Assembly (NCBI RefSeq): GCF_014764705.1
Contig: NZ_JACXXG010000014.1
Location: 1 to 64,000 of the forward strand
DNA length: 64,000 nucleotides
From: Stutzerimonas kunmingensis
Lineage (GTDB): Bacteria; Pseudomonadota; Gammaproteobacteria; Pseudomonadales; Pseudomonadaceae
Direction of reading: 5' to 3'
The translations under genes were made by a program, and so were the position numbers. The notes under the pieces were generated by a model that was given only the letters and a program-made list of their open reading frames with translations, did no database searches and was not told where the DNA came from. Below, in pieces: positions 7,938 to 16,892 of this stretch (position 1 is its first letter; each line of letters starts with the position of its first letter).

Positions 7938-9332
7938 TTAGCTGCGCTTGATGGCGAAGCCATCCAGATAGGCCTGCGGCTGGCGCGGATCGAACGGCCG
8001 GCCCATCACCGAGAAGCTCTTGTAGCCGGACGCCGGTTCGGCATTGGCCTCGCTCATCGCCAGGCTAGCCATCTGCCGGCGGGCGTCGGTCATAAGGAAC
8101 ACCTGCTCGGCGAGTGCGCTGAAATTCATCTCACCCTTCACGTACCCCCAGCGCTTCATCTGGGTCAGCATCCAGGTCGCCATGGAGTACCAGGGCATCG
8201 CATCAAAGCCGGCGCGGTCCGGCTCGTTCTGCACCTTGCCCAGGCCGTCGGCATAGCGCCCGGTCAGCGCCTGGCGAATGACGATCTCCGGCTGGTTGAG
8301 GTAGTTCGGCGTGGAGATGGCCTGGGAAATCGCCGGCAGGTTGGCAGGATCGTTGGCGGCCGTCGCGGCATTGAGGATGGCGCGGTACAGCGCGGCGAAG
8401 GTGTTCGGGTTCTGCTCGATGAACGCCTGCGAGGTGCCGAAGGAGCAGCACGGATGGCCATCCCAGATGTCCTTGGAGAGGATGTGGATGAAGCCGATGC
8501 CGTCGTACACCGCGCGCTGGTTGAAGGGATCCGGGCCGAGGAAACCGTCGATGTTGCCGGCGCGCAAGTTGGCGATCATTTCCGCCGGCGGGGTCACCCG
8601 CAGTTGCACATCGCGATCCGGATCCAGGCCATGCTCGGCCAGGTAGTAGCGCAGCAGGAAGTTGTGCATGGAAAACTCGAAGGGGATGGCGAACTTGAAG
8701 CCCTTCCAGTTGTGCGGATCGCGGTTGTCCTTGTGCTTGAGTGCCAGGGTGATGGCCTGGCCGTTGGTGTTCTGGATGGTCGCCACGCGCATCGGCTGGG
8801 CGCTGGAGCCGAGGCCCATGGAGATGGCCAGGGGCATCGGGGCGAGGAAGTGCGAGGCATCCAGTTCGCCATTGAGCATGTTGTCGCGAACCAGCGCCCA
8901 ACCGGCAGTCTTCTGCAGGCTAACGTTGAGCCCCTGCTCCCTATAAAAGCCCATCGGGTCAGCCATGATCAGCGGCGTGGCGCAGTTGATCGGAATGAAG
9001 CCGATCTTCAGGTTCTTCTTCTCCAGCGGACCCTTTTCCTCAGCCATCGCCTGCAGCGACTGCAGCGGCAGCACGCTGGCGATGGCCGCCATCGCGGTGC
9101 CCATGCCCACCGCCTTGAGGAAACGGCGGCGGGTGGCATCGTGAGGGAACAGCGCGCGCACGGCGGCTGCCTCGACGAAATCGCGGGACAGGGCTTCACT
9201 GTCGCGGCCGCGGGCCAGACGCTCCCGCTCGGCCTGCAGGTCATGCTCCTGCTGGCTGCCGTGGGCCCCGCAGGTGCAGCCCGACAGGCTGCTGTGCTCC
9301 GAATAGGGGCGGTAGAAATTCTTATCGGTCAT
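7938..9332 (-). CDS. CmpA/NrtA-family ABC substrate-binding protein with Tat signal
   Basis: A 464-residue periplasmic binding protein. A 66-residue cysteine-containing leader (GCTCGAHG near 18-25) precedes a twin-arginine signal DATRRRFLKAVGMG, so export is probably through Tat. The mature part has the family motifs LKIGFIPINCATPLIMADPMGFY, GLNVSLQKTAGW and RAGNIDGFLGPDPFNQRAV. Relatives bind nitrate, bicarbonate or sulfonates. The neighbours (rubredoxin reductase, flavoprotein, persulfide-type enzyme) point to an organic sulfur or nitro compound rather than nitrate assimilation, because no nitrate reductase gene is near. The ligand is not predictable from sequence alone. Confidence 0.9.
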   Translation of the reverse strand: MTDKNFYRPYSEHSSLSGCTCGAHGSQQEHDLQAERERLARGRDSEALSRDFVEAAAVRALFPHDATRRRFLKAVGMGTAMAAIASVLPLQSLQAMAEEKGPLEKKNLKIGFIPINCATPLIMADPMGFYREQGLNVSLQKTAGWALVRDNMLNGELDASHFLAPMPLAISMGLGSSAQPMRVATIQNTNGQAITLALKHKDNRDPHNWKGFKFAIPFEFSMHNFLLRYYLAEHGLDPDRDVQLRVTPPAEMIANLRAGNIDGFLGPDPFNQRAVYDGIGFIHILSKDIWDGHPCCSFGTSQAFIEQNPNTFAALYRAILNAATAANDPANLPAISQAISTPNYLNQPEIVIRQALTGRYADGLGKVQNEPDRAGFDAMPWYSMATWMLTQMKRWGYVKGEMNFSALAEQVFLMTDARRQMASLAMSEANAEPASGYKSFSVMGRPFDPRQPQAYLDGFAIKRS

Positions 9333-9359
9333 GGCTGTGCCCTCTTTTGGCTCATCCGA

Positions 9360-10694
9360 TCAAGCTGCTTTGGCCTGACCTACACGCAAGGTTGAAGCGG
9401 TACGGCCGTCGACCAGCTGCTCCATCAGCAGGCAGCTGTCGTCTTCACGCACCACAAGCCACTCGCCCTCAGCACAAGGCGTGCCATGCATCTCGATGGG
9501 CAGGGAGCGGGTCTTCAGGCGGATCACTGGCTGGCTGTGGGCGTAGCTCTCGCCAGCCCTGCCGAGCACGGCATGGGCAATCGCCCTCGCCTGCCGAGCG
9601 ATCGGTTCGATGAAGCGGCAGGCTGCGCCGTCCAGACTGACACAGTCGCCCAGCGCGTAGACATCCGCGGCACTGGTCTGCAGGGTGCAGGGGTCGACCC
9701 GGATGCCCTTGTCGAAGGCCAGCCCGGCAATCCGCGCCAGACGGTCATCGGTCACCAGGCCGGTGGCGGCGACGACCTGATCGACGACCAGGCTCTGGCC
9801 GCACTGGGTGGTGATGAGCTTGCTGCCATCGTCCTGGGCGCTGATGCCTGCGACCTGGACAGCACCGAGATAGCTGACGCCGAGGCGCTCCTGGCTCTGG
9901 CGCAGGCGCTGTGCCGCAATCTCAGGCAACAGGCCCGCCAGCGGCAGGGCAAGGCGGTCCAGCAGGGTCACTTGATGGCCGGCGCGGGCGAAGTCCTCGG
10001 CCAGTTCGCAACCGACCATGCCGGCGCCGACGATGGCCACCCGCTGCGGCGCCTTGGCCAGCTGTGCCTGCAGGCCGCTCCAGCCGGCCAGGTCGTTGAC
10101 TCGCCAGCACAGCGCCGGCGGAAGCGCGGCCGGCAGTGCAGGACGCGCGCCCTGGGCCAGCACCAGCTGGGTGTACGCCAGGGTGCCGCGGGTGGTACGC
10201 AGTTGGTGGAGCGCCGGGGCCAGGCCGACCACGAAGGTCTCCGTGTACAAGCGCACCCCCAGGCGGCGGGCGGCGTCAGCCGCCGTCTCGCGGACCAGTG
10301 CCTCGGGCGTTTGGCCGCGGCTCAGCGCCACCGACAGTTCCGGCTTGTGGTAGAGGTCGCCCTTACAGGCGCTGATCAGGGTGATCGGCACCTCGGCATC
10401 CAGCTCACGCAGGGCTTCGACGGTGGCCCAGCCAGCTAGGCCGGCGCCGACCACCACTACTCCCCTGCCCTGCGGCGCGCCCTGCACCGCACAGGCGGGC
10501 GCGGCATCGCGTCTGACGAAAGGCTCGAAGTCCAGCTTGGTCACGCCGCACAGCGGGCATTCCCAGTCTTCGGGGATGTCCTCGAAGCGGGTGCCGGGGG
10601 CCAGGCCGCTGTCCGGATCACCCATCTCCTCGTCGTAAATCAGGCCGCAGGCGCGACAGATGAACTGCCGCCAGGCTTGGGTGATGGCGCTCAT
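9360..10694 (-). CDS. Rubredoxin fused to FAD-dependent rubredoxin reductase
   Basis: A 444-residue fusion. Residues 8-56 form a complete rubredoxin with the four iron ligands in two Cys-x-x-Cys pairs (CRAC at 13-16, CPLC at 46-49) and the [10 protein letters not shown] and DWECP signatures. From residue 76 follows an NAD(P)H-dependent FAD reductase with GxGxxG ([10 protein letters not shown]), a second nucleotide motif [18 protein letters not shown] and the FAD motif DVYALGDC. It passes electrons from NADH to an oxygenase-like partner, presumably the flavoprotein encoded directly upstream, whose stop overlaps its start (ATGA at 10691-10694). In alkane systems these two proteins are usually separate. 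Confidence 0.93.
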   Translation of the reverse strand: MSAITQAWRQFICRACGLIYDEEMGDPDSGLAPGTRFEDIPEDWECPLCGVTKLDFEPFVRRDAAPACAVQGAPQGRGVVVVGAGLAGWATVEALRELDAEVPITLISACKGDLYHKPELSVALSRGQTPEALVRETAADAARRLGVRLYTETFVVGLAPALHQLRTTRGTLAYTQLVLAQGARPALPAALPPALCWRVNDLAGWSGLQAQLAKAPQRVAIVGAGMVGCELAEDFARAGHQVTLLDRLALPLAGLLPEIAAQRLRQSQERLGVSYLGAVQVAGISAQDDGSKLITTQCGQSLVVDQVVAATGLVTDDRLARIAGLAFDKGIRVDPCTLQTSAADVYALGDCVSLDGAACRFIEPIARQARAIAHAVLGRAGESYAHSQPVIRLKTRSLPIEMHGTPCAEGEWLVVREDDSCLLMEQLVDGRTASTLRVGQAKAA

Positions 10695-11833
10695 GCCGGC
10701 ATCTCCTCTTTCATCAGGCGGGCCATCTCCCAGCGCAGATGCTTGATCGCCGGAGTGACGATGGCGACGAACTGCGCCTCGCGGATGCGCCGCTGCGGCG
10801 CGGCGCTCTTCAGGTAGCCGCGCGCCCCCTGGTGCATCAGGGATGACTGCGAGGCGCGCAGGGCCAGCTCGGCGCCCTGGGTGCGGGCGTCGAGCACCTC
10901 CAGCATGAAGTCCTTGCTGCCGTCGAAGGGGCTTTGCGCCAGCTTCATGATCCGCCCGCCCAACTCGTCGAACTCGGCCTGCAGCTCGTCCGGGCGGTCG
11001 TGCAGGAAGCGGTTGACGTGGCCGAGCACCGGCTCGACCTCGCGGATCGAGTCGAGGCTGCCCTGGACGATGCCGGTGGCCATGCCGGCTTGCAGCAGCA
11101 CGAAGGCGGCGCGGATGCGGGCGATGAACGGGCGGGCCGGGTCGGCGATCATGCTGTCCTCGCCGACGAAGTAGTCATTGAGCTGGATGCGCCAGGTGCT
11201 GGTGCCCTCCATTGCGGAGAACTCCGGGCAGGCCTTGAGCTCGGCGCGCTCGTCGAGATCGAGCAGGAACATGATCTCGTGGGAGCGCGAGCCGTCGTCG
11301 CGCTCCACCGCGGCGATCGCGCCGCAGTACTGGCCCTTGGCGATGTGGCTGACCCAGGGCAGCGAACCACTGACCTTGTAGCCGCCCGGCACCTTGCGGG
11401 CGCGCAGCAGCATGTTTTCGATGCCGGCCAGCGACTTCATCGGGTTGGACAGCGCGGTGCCGCCGAACGTCCGCCCCATGGCATGGTCGTTCAGCCGTGA
11501 CAGCAGCGCCGGGTTGCCCGACTGCTCCATGTACAGGCCGCAGACGTCGTGGCACCAGGTCAGGAAACCGGTCGAGCCGCAGGTTCGGCTGACCTCCTGC
11601 ATAGCCGCCAGCGACAGGCCGAAGCGGCCGCCGTGGCTGTCGAGATGCACACCCAGTGCGCCGCTCTCGCCGAGGGCAGCCATGATATCGAGCGGGTAGT
11701 AGCCCTCGTGGTCGATGCGGTTGACCAGTTGGGCCAGCGGACCGCGGGCGATACGGCCCACGTCGGCGAGCACGCGGGCATCGTCGGTCCAGGCGGTGGT
11801 TGTGGTGGGAACTGCGATTGCAAGACTGTTCAT
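10691..11833 (-). CDS. Acyl-CoA-dehydrogenase-family flavoprotein (SfnC/monooxygenase-like)
   Basis: A 380-residue member of the acyl-CoA dehydrogenase superfamily. It has an N-terminal helical domain, a middle beta domain ([15 protein letters not shown], then [14 protein letters not shown]) and a C-terminal helical bundle. The canonical glutamate base region of true acyl-CoA dehydrogenases is not obvious, and Pseudomonas relatives include flavin monooxygenases acting on sulfones (SfnC), dibenzothiophene (DszC) and nitroalkanes. With a rubredoxin reductase as the next gene it probably oxidises the imported substrate. The exact reaction is inference. Confidence 0.82.
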   Translation of the reverse strand: MNSLAIAVPTTTTAWTDDARVLADVGRIARGPLAQLVNRIDHEGYYPLDIMAALGESGALGVHLDSHGGRFGLSLAAMQEVSRTCGSTGFLTWCHDVCGLYMEQSGNPALLSRLNDHAMGRTFGGTALSNPMKSLAGIENMLLRARKVPGGYKVSGSLPWVSHIAKGQYCGAIAAVERDDGSRSHEIMFLLDLDERAELKACPEFSAMEGTSTWRIQLNDYFVGEDSMIADPARPFIARIRAAFVLLQAGMATGIVQGSLDSIREVEPVLGHVNRFLHDRPDELQAEFDELGGRIMKLAQSPFDGSKDFMLEVLDARTQGAELALRASQSSLMHQGARGYLKSAAPQRRIREAQFVAIVTPAIKHLRWEMARLMKEEMPA

Positions 11834-11861
11834 GGCATCCTCCGGCTAGGCGTGTGCTGGA

Positions 11862-12419
11862 TCAGTCGGCCAGGCCGATGCTGAACGGAATCGGGTTGCG
11901 CATGGTGTTGGCCACCGGCGAGTAGAAGTTGGCGTGCTTGACGATTTCGTCCAGCTCCTCGCGGCTCGCATCGCCCTCCACCAGCACCTTCACGCGAATC
12001 GCCTGGAAGCCCATCTGCTCAGGCGCCATCTCGGCACCACCGGCACCCCAGGCCGCCGGGTTGCCGATATCGCCCTCGAGGAAAATTTCCAGCTTGCTCA
12101 GCTTCACCTGCTTCCAGGTGGCCACCGCGGTGATGCCCACGGCCAGGCAGCCACCGAGGCCGGAGAGGACGATCTCGCCCGGGGCCGGCGCGGTGTCCTC
12201 GCCGAACAGGTGCAGCGGCTCGTCGACCACTACCGGCTGGTGATCACCGACATAGCTCAGGCTGCGATACATGCCTTGCGTAACGGAGTGGACCTTGTTG
12301 GTGCCACGGGTGGCCGGGTTGTTGCGCCCCTTCTCGGCGAAGGCCATCAGCCCGTTGCGATCGATCGGCTTCAGGTAGGTTTTCACGGTCCTCGGGCAAG
12401 TGGCGGTTGCTGCGGTCAT
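11862..12419 (-). CDS. OsmC-family protein, first gene of the sigma-54 operon
   Basis: A 185-residue protein with the OsmC/Ohr fold: a beta-rich half with GEIVLSGLGGCLAVGITAVATWK carrying the first active-site cysteine, then the half ending HANFYSPVANTMRNPIPFSI. In peroxide-reducing OsmC/Ohr proteins the second cysteine lies in a CPV motif; here the corresponding position reads SPV, so the two-cysteine peroxidase mechanism seems absent. ATG 12419 follows an AGAATGCC stretch with GGAGAATGCC as ribosome site. It may bind or reduce a thiol or acyl intermediate. It starts 62 bases after the sigma-54 promoter. Confidence 0.87.
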   Translation of the reverse strand: MTAATATCPRTVKTYLKPIDRNGLMAFAEKGRNNPATRGTNKVHSVTQGMYRSLSYVGDHQPVVVDEPLHLFGEDTAPAPGEIVLSGLGGCLAVGITAVATWKQVKLSKLEIFLEGDIGNPAAWGAGGAEMAPEQMGFQAIRVKVLVEGDASREELDEIVKHANFYSPVANTMRNPIPFSIGLAD

Positions 12420-12480
12420 GGCATTCTCCAGCGGATCTGGTGAGCAGCGCGGCTGCTCCATCGGGTGTCGAATGCTTGAT

Positions 12481-12496
12481 TGCAGGGGGCGTGCCA
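12481..12496 (-). promoter_or_regulatory. Sigma-54 promoter of the nine-gene operon
   Basis: On the minus strand the sequence is TGGCACG-CCCC-CTGCA, with the -24 GG and -12 GC dinucleotides at the correct 10-base spacing and one mismatch to the consensus TGGCACG-N4-TTGCA. It lies 62 bases upstream of the OsmC gene and downstream of a NifA-type activator gene, which is the enhancer-binding protein expected to act on it. Confidence 0.88.
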
Positions 12497-12614
12497 AACC
12501 GCACAAACCACAGAAAACATCAATAGAATCAATAGATTGAATCCAATACCCCCGACTTTCGAACGCCTCACCAGAGGAGCGGACAGCGGTTTGCACAGAG
12601 CCAATTGGCAACAT

Positions 12615-12631
12615 TGTCGACATTGTCGACA
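12615..12631. promoter_or_regulatory. Candidate enhancer site: two direct copies of TGTCGACA
   Basis: TGTCGACA occurs at 12615-12622 and again at 12624-12631. Each copy is a perfect palindrome, and the pair is spaced by one helical-turn-like 9 bases. It lies about 130 bases upstream of the sigma-54 promoter, the normal distance for binding of an activator dimer pair, so it is the best candidate site for the product of the adjacent regulator gene. Confidence 0.6.
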
Positions 12632-12666
12632 GGTCCCGACGCAGCAAAACTGCAGAGACAGAAACG

Positions 12667-12694
12667 CTCAGGGCAGCCCGTGGTCTGCCCTGAG
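12667..12694 (-). terminator. Hairpin after the sigma-54 activator gene
   Basis: A perfect 10-base-pair stem (CTCAGGGCAG / CTGCCCTGAG) with an 8-base loop lies 33 bases after the regulator stop. The minus-strand tail CGTTTCTGTCTC is only moderately T-rich. It probably separates regulator transcription from the operon promoter downstream. Confidence 0.65.
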
Positions 12695-12726
12695 GGAGGA
12701 AAACGCGGGGAGAGTCGGGCTGCGGC

Positions 12727-14346
12727 CTACAGGCCGAGCTTCTGCCAGCGGTAGTTGAACTGGCGCGAAGTCAGACCGAGAAGCTGGGCTGCACGCGACT
12801 TGTTGCCCCCGCACTGGAGCAGCGCCTGCTGCAACGCATCAGCGGAGTGCGAGCCAGCCGGGGCGTAGGGGCGCATTGGCAAGGACATCATCAATGGCTC
12901 TGCCTGCAGCCGGCTGCTGACCGGCTGTACCTGCACCTCCTCGACCGTCTCGCCAGTGTTCAAGAAGGGTTCGAGATCGCCGGCATTCAGCGGCGACTTA
13001 TCGGCCAGCAAAACCACACGCTCGATGACGTTGGACAGCTCGCGGATGTTGCCTGGCCAGGGGTGATTCTGCAGACGGGCGATGGCATCGGAGGTCAGGC
13101 TGATGTTGCGCTGGTTGGCCTGGTTGACCCGGTTGAGAAAGTGCATGGCCAAGGCTGGAATGTCGCTACGCCGCTCGGCTAGCGACGGCAGGTGGATCGG
13201 GATGACATTGAGTCGGTAGTAGAGGTCCTGGCGGAACTGGCCCCGCGCGACCTCGATCGCCAGGTCACGGTTGGTCGCTGCCACCAGGCGCACGTCGACC
13301 GGGATTTCCCGCTTGCCCCCCAGGCGGTTGATGGTGCCTTCCTGCAGGGTGCGCAGCAGCTTAGCCTGCATTCCCAACGGCAGCTCGCCAATCTCGTCGA
13401 GAAAGATGGTGCCGCCGTCAGCTTGTTCGAACCAGCCCGCACGCAACGCCGTGGCACCAGTGAAGGCACCACGCTCGTAACCAAATAGCTCGGACTCGAA
13501 CAGGGTATCGGGAATGGCGGCGCAATTAACCTTGATGAACGGCTTGTCGCGGCGGGGACTGGCCAGGTGCAGGGCGCGGGCGAACAGCTCCTTGCCGCTG
13601 CCAGACTCACCGAGCAGCAGCACGCTGGCAGTGGCACTGGATACCCGCTCCAGCTCGGAAATCGCCCGCAGCAGTTCGGGGGAAGTACCGACGATGCCAT
13701 AACGGGTTGCATCGGCATGCAGGGCACGGGTCAGCATGTCGTTGCGCTGTTCCAGGGCCAGAGTCTTCTCCTCGATGTAGCTGTGCAGATGCAGCATCTG
13801 TCCGGCCAGCGTCGCCAGGATGCGCAGTATGGTCAGGTCGTCGGCCAGCGGCCGGGCTCGCATGCGGATGCGATGGCAGGCCAGCACGCCGACAGTCTTC
13901 TGGCCGATCTGGATCGGCAGGGCGATGAAGGACACTGGCCCTGCCGGCAGCTTGCTGCGTTCGACCATGCGGCCGAGGAAGATCGGCTCCTTGTCGATGT
14001 CCTGCACGATGGTCACCTGGCCATGCGCCAGCACCCTGCCGGTAACACCCTCGTCCAAGGCATAGCGGCCGAGCACCACCTCCTCCTTGGTCAGGCCATA
14101 CGCATAGCGAATGGTCCCTCCACGCCCATCCTCATCGAGCAGGACGATCCGCCCACGATTGAGGCCCAGCAGCTCGGAAAGCAGGTGGAGCATTTCCTTG
14201 AACACCGGCTCGACGGCGAGGCTCTTGCCCGCCAGGGCCATGACCTGCTGCAGCAGGAGCATTTCCTGTGAGCGCCAGAAGGCAGGTGAGCTATTGAGGT
14301 CGTCGATTTTAGAGTTATCTGGCATGCGGACTTGGATCTCTTTCAT
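12727..14346 (-). CDS. Sigma-54-dependent NifA-like activator (GAF-AAA-HTH)
   Basis: 539 residues. An N-terminal GAF sensor (about 25-185) carries GRIVLLDEDGRGGTIRYAYG and ALPIQIGQKTVGVLACHR. The AAA+ domain (about 215-450) carries Walker A LLGESGSGKE, the sigma-54 contact loop GAFTGA, Walker B GGTIFLDEIGELP and PWPGNIREL. A Fis-type helix-turn-helix at the end (CGGNKSRAAQLLGLTSRQFNYRW) resembles NifA. The start may instead be ATG 14325. It lies upstream of the sigma-54 operon in the same direction and is its probable activator, with GAF sensing a substrate or redox signal. Confidence 0.92.
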   Translation of the reverse strand: MKEIQVRMPDNSKIDDLNSSPAFWRSQEMLLLQQVMALAGKSLAVEPVFKEMLHLLSELLGLNRGRIVLLDEDGRGGTIRYAYGLTKEEVVLGRYALDEGVTGRVLAHGQVTIVQDIDKEPIFLGRMVERSKLPAGPVSFIALPIQIGQKTVGVLACHRIRMRARPLADDLTILRILATLAGQMLHLHSYIEEKTLALEQRNDMLTRALHADATRYGIVGTSPELLRAISELERVSSATASVLLLGESGSGKELFARALHLASPRRDKPFIKVNCAAIPDTLFESELFGYERGAFTGATALRAGWFEQADGGTIFLDEIGELPLGMQAKLLRTLQEGTINRLGGKREIPVDVRLVAATNRDLAIEVARGQFRQDLYYRLNVIPIHLPSLAERRSDIPALAMHFLNRVNQANQRNISLTSDAIARLQNHPWPGNIRELSNVIERVVLLADKSPLNAGDLEPFLNTGETVEEVQVQPVSSRLQAEPLMMSLPMRPYAPAGSHSADALQQALLQCGGNKSRAAQLLGLTSRQFNYRWQKLGL

Positions 14347-14393
14347 GAAGGACGCAGTGCATTACCGAGTATCTGGGGAATACGCTAAGGGCA

Positions 14394-14558
14394 ATGCCGG
14401 GCTATTTGACGAACAGCAAGAATCACGCCAACGAGCAGAGGCATACCTACAGCGCCATCGGCCAAGCCGTTGGAGTTCATCTGCGCACCGTGCCGCATTG
14501 GGTCGCAGCCGGGGAGCCCCAAGGCAAAGAGGTCTCTATCGAGGGTGGCCAACGCGGG
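14394..14558 (+). pseudogene. IS630-type transposase N-terminal remnant
   Basis: A 55-codon stretch reads YSAIGQAVGVHLRTVPHWV and later EGGQRG, the helix-turn-helix and glycine-arginine linker of IS630-like transposases. Similarity stops at the GGQRG and no DDE domain follows. It lies exactly between the sigma-54 activator and the XRE gene, so it may mark an old mobile-element boundary between the operon and the recA-linked block. The match is from memory of family style, not a search. Confidence 0.4.
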
Positions 14559-14592
14559 GCGCCGTCGTTGTTTTTATGCAACGGGAAAAGGG

Positions 14593-14874
14593 ATGGATTA
14601 CAGACAAGCGCTAGGATCGAGTCTGCGGAGAATTCGTAAGGCTCGCGGGCTTAGCCAGGAATCGTTCATGTCAATTAGCAGTCGAGCACACATCTCGATG
14701 CTGGAACGAGGGCTGAAAGGGGTCACTATCGAGAAGATGATAGAGATCGCTGAGGTTATGGGGGTTCACCCCCTCACAGTGCTGCTCGACTCGTTCAGTA
14801 GCTACGAAGGGGTGACGTCAGAGAGGCTTTTAAAACAAATTGCCCAAGAGCATGAAGAGCTCGGAGGGGACTAG
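14593..14874 (+). CDS. XRE-family helix-turn-helix regulator
   Basis: A 93-residue protein that is almost entirely one Cro/C1-type helix-turn-helix (LRRIRKARGLSQESFMSI, SRAHISMLERGLKGVTIEKM, IAEVMGVHPLTVLL) plus a short charged C-terminus. ATG 14593 follows GGGAAAAGGG, a good ribosome site. Base composition is lower in GC than the operon to the left, as in the neighbouring second recA. Small regulators of this type control excision or conjugation genes in islands and prophages, so a role in the recA-targeting element is plausible but unproven. Confidence 0.85.
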   Translation: MDYRQALGSSLRRIRKARGLSQESFMSISSRAHISMLERGLKGVTIEKMIEIAEVMGVHPLTVLLDSFSSYEGVTSERLLKQIAQEHEELGGD

Positions 14875-15187
14875 TACTCCAAACCTAATGATAGCTCACC
14901 CATCTCCGTGCAGCTGGAGGTTACCAGCGGTGTGCGAAAGCCGTACGTTTTTGAATCTTAATTCACGCCTCAGGATCAGAGGTATAAACTGTACTCAATA
15001 GCAGGAGCCGCATCACACACTCAGTGCAAATAAAACCACCCAAGACTAACGCGTTTTTAGATCTACATAACTATATTAAATAATTAAGCCTGAAATAATA
15101 AAACCTAGCTTTAAAGGCTAGGCTTTATTATAAAGGGTATATCAGCAACTATCAGTGACGACCGACTTTCACCCACCGACAGATATA
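14875..15187. other. AT-rich gene-free stretch between convergent XRE gene and second recA
   Basis: No gene is visible. The stretch is strikingly AT-rich, particularly 15000-15130, compared with the window. It holds the hairpin at 15101-15128 that can end transcription from both sides. The composition supports foreign origin of this block. Confidence 0.6.
15101..15128 (-). terminator. Bidirectional terminator after the second recA
   Basis: AAACCTAGC and GCTAGGCTTTA form a 6-7-base-pair stem around TTTAAAG, with A/T-rich tails on both sides. It lies between the ends of the convergent XRE and recA genes. Confidence 0.65.
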
Positions 15188-16231
15188 TTAGTCGTCAGCC
15201 GGCTCTTCTAGAGCGGATAGGTTGGCAGATGTTTCAGGCTGTGGCTTCGACATCAGCTTGTCGCGAATCATGCCTTCCAGCTTGTCCATGGTAGCCTTGT
15301 TTTCCATAAGCCACTTCATGGTATTAGCTTTACCTTGGCCAATTTTATTACCCTCGAAGGAGTACCAGGCGCCAGCCTTTTCAACGAAATTATTTGCAAC
15401 AGCTAGATCAACGATCTCACCCGCCTTGCTGATGCCATGGCCGTAGAGAATCTGGAATTCTGCTTGCCTGAATGGAGCAGCGACTTTGTTCTTGACAACC
15501 TTGACGCGTGTTTCACTACCGACCACTTCGTCGCCTTCCTTCACCGCGCCGGTACGGCGGATATCCAGACGCACCGAGGCGTAGAACTTGAGCGCGTTAC
15601 CACCGGTGGTGGTTTCCGGGCTGCCGAACATCACGCCGATCTTCATGCGAATCTGATTGATGAAGATACACATGGTGTTGGAATTTTTCAGGTTACCAGT
15701 AATCTTCCGCATCGCCTGAGACATCATTCGCGCGGCAAGGCCAACATGGGAATCGCCGATCTCCCCTTCGATCTCTGCCTTTGGAACAAGCGCAGCAACG
15801 GAATCGACAACAATTACGTTAACCGCACCCGAACGAGTCAATATGTCTACGATCTCAAGAGCCTGTTCACCGGTATCTGGCTGCGAGCACAGGAGGTCAT
15901 CAATGTTTACACCGAGTTTAGCTGCGTAGATTGGATCAAGAGCATGTTCGGCATCCACGAATGCACAGGTCAAACCTTGACGCTGAGCTTCGGCAATAAC
16001 CGAAAGAGTGAGGGTAGTTTTACCAGAGGACTCTGGCCCGTAGATCTCGACAATACGACCACGCGGCAGACCACCCACGCCCAAAGCGATGTCGAGACCA
16101 AGGGAACCTGTCGAAACAACATCGATATCCATTGTCCGGTCTGAGCCGAGCCGCATTATGGCGCCCTTGCCAAACTGTTTCTCTATCTGAGAAAGAGCCA
16201 TTTCCAACGCTTTGTTTTTTGCCTGATCCAT
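15188..16231 (-). CDS. recA: RecA recombinase, complete divergent second copy
   Basis: A full-length RecA of 347 residues from ATG 16231 (an in-frame GTG lies 6 bases upstream). It has Walker [14 protein letters not shown], the DNA-binding L1/L2 regions ([19 protein letters not shown]), the MAW-type strand IVEIYG and the C-terminal end [18 protein letters not shown]. Against the resident RecA fragment it differs at many positions in the first 166 residues (for example [12 protein letters not shown] against [11 protein letters not shown]). Codon use is less GC-rich. No SOS box of its own is visible, so transcription may run on from the resident promoter. It is the only complete recA here and must supply recombination and SOS functions. 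Confidence 0.97.
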   Translation of the reverse strand: MDQAKNKALEMALSQIEKQFGKGAIMRLGSDRTMDIDVVSTGSLGLDIALGVGGLPRGRIVEIYGPESSGKTTLTLSVIAEAQRQGLTCAFVDAEHALDPIYAAKLGVNIDDLLCSQPDTGEQALEIVDILTRSGAVNVIVVDSVAALVPKAEIEGEIGDSHVGLAARMMSQAMRKITGNLKNSNTMCIFINQIRMKIGVMFGSPETTTGGNALKFYASVRLDIRRTGAVKEGDEVVGSETRVKVVKNKVAAPFRQAEFQILYGHGISKAGEIVDLAVANNFVEKAGAWYSFEGNKIGQGKANTMKWLMENKATMDKLEGMIRDKLMSKPQPETSANLSALEEPADD

Positions 16232-16356
16232 TCTCACCGACCACTCAAATTAGGAATTAATCGAATACTACTGATTAGCTTAGGGAGTATCCCTTGGTAG
16301 GGAAGGAAGACTTCCTAAGTGAACCAAAACTACGCTGCAATACGTGATACTGCATC
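16232..16356. other. Junction segment between resident recA 5' part and the inserted block
   Basis: Resident recA sequence ends with the CAG codon at 16357-16359 (Gln of HVGLQ). From 16356 leftwards the sequence is unrelated to recA, adds eight codons (DAVSRIAA) and a stop at 16330-16332, then 98 bases lead to the second recA start. No LexA box (CTG-N10-CAG) and no strong terminator are evident, so read-through into the second recA is possible. Confidence 0.75.
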
Positions 16357-16854
16357 CTGGAGGCCGACGTGCGTGTCGCCCATCTCGCCTTCGATCTCGG
16401 CCTTGGGTACCAGTGCCGCCACGGAGTCGACGATGATCACATCCACCGCGTTGGAGCGCACCAGCATGTCGGTGATTTCCAGTGCCTGCTCGCCGGTATC
16501 AGGCTGCGAAACCAGCAGGTCGTCGACGTTCACGCCCAGCTTGCCAGCGTAATCCGGGTCCAGCGCGTGCTCGGCATCGACGAAAGCACAGGTGGCGCCC
16601 ATCTTCTGCGCTTCAGCGATTACCGACAGGGTCAGAGTGGTCTTACCGGAGGATTCCGGACCGTAGATCTCGACGATACGGCCCTTGGGCAGGCCGCCAA
16701 TTCCAAGCGCGATATCCAGGCCCAGCGAGCCGGTAGAAATGGCCGGAATGGCCTGGCGATCATGATCGCCCATGCGCATCACTGCACCCTTGCCGAACTG
16801 CTTTTCGATCTGGCCCAGGGCTGCAGCCAGGGCGCGCTTCTTGTTCTCGTCCAT
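16330..16854 (-). pseudogene. recA: Resident recA truncated after 166 codons
   Basis: The 5' half of the native Pseudomonas recA starts [20 protein letters not shown] at ATG 16854 and keeps Walker A and Walker B ([17 protein letters not shown]), but loses everything after HVGLQ: loops L1 and L2, most of the core and the C-terminal domain. The tail DAVSRIAA is foreign. The rest of resident recA and recX is absent from the window. The upstream cinA-type gene and SOS box are in their normal places, showing this is the original locus. The fragment is unlikely to be active and could in principle poison filaments. Confidence 0.95.
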
Positions 16855-16892
16855 CAAATCCTCACTTGATCAAGAGGGCCGGAGGCCACAAC

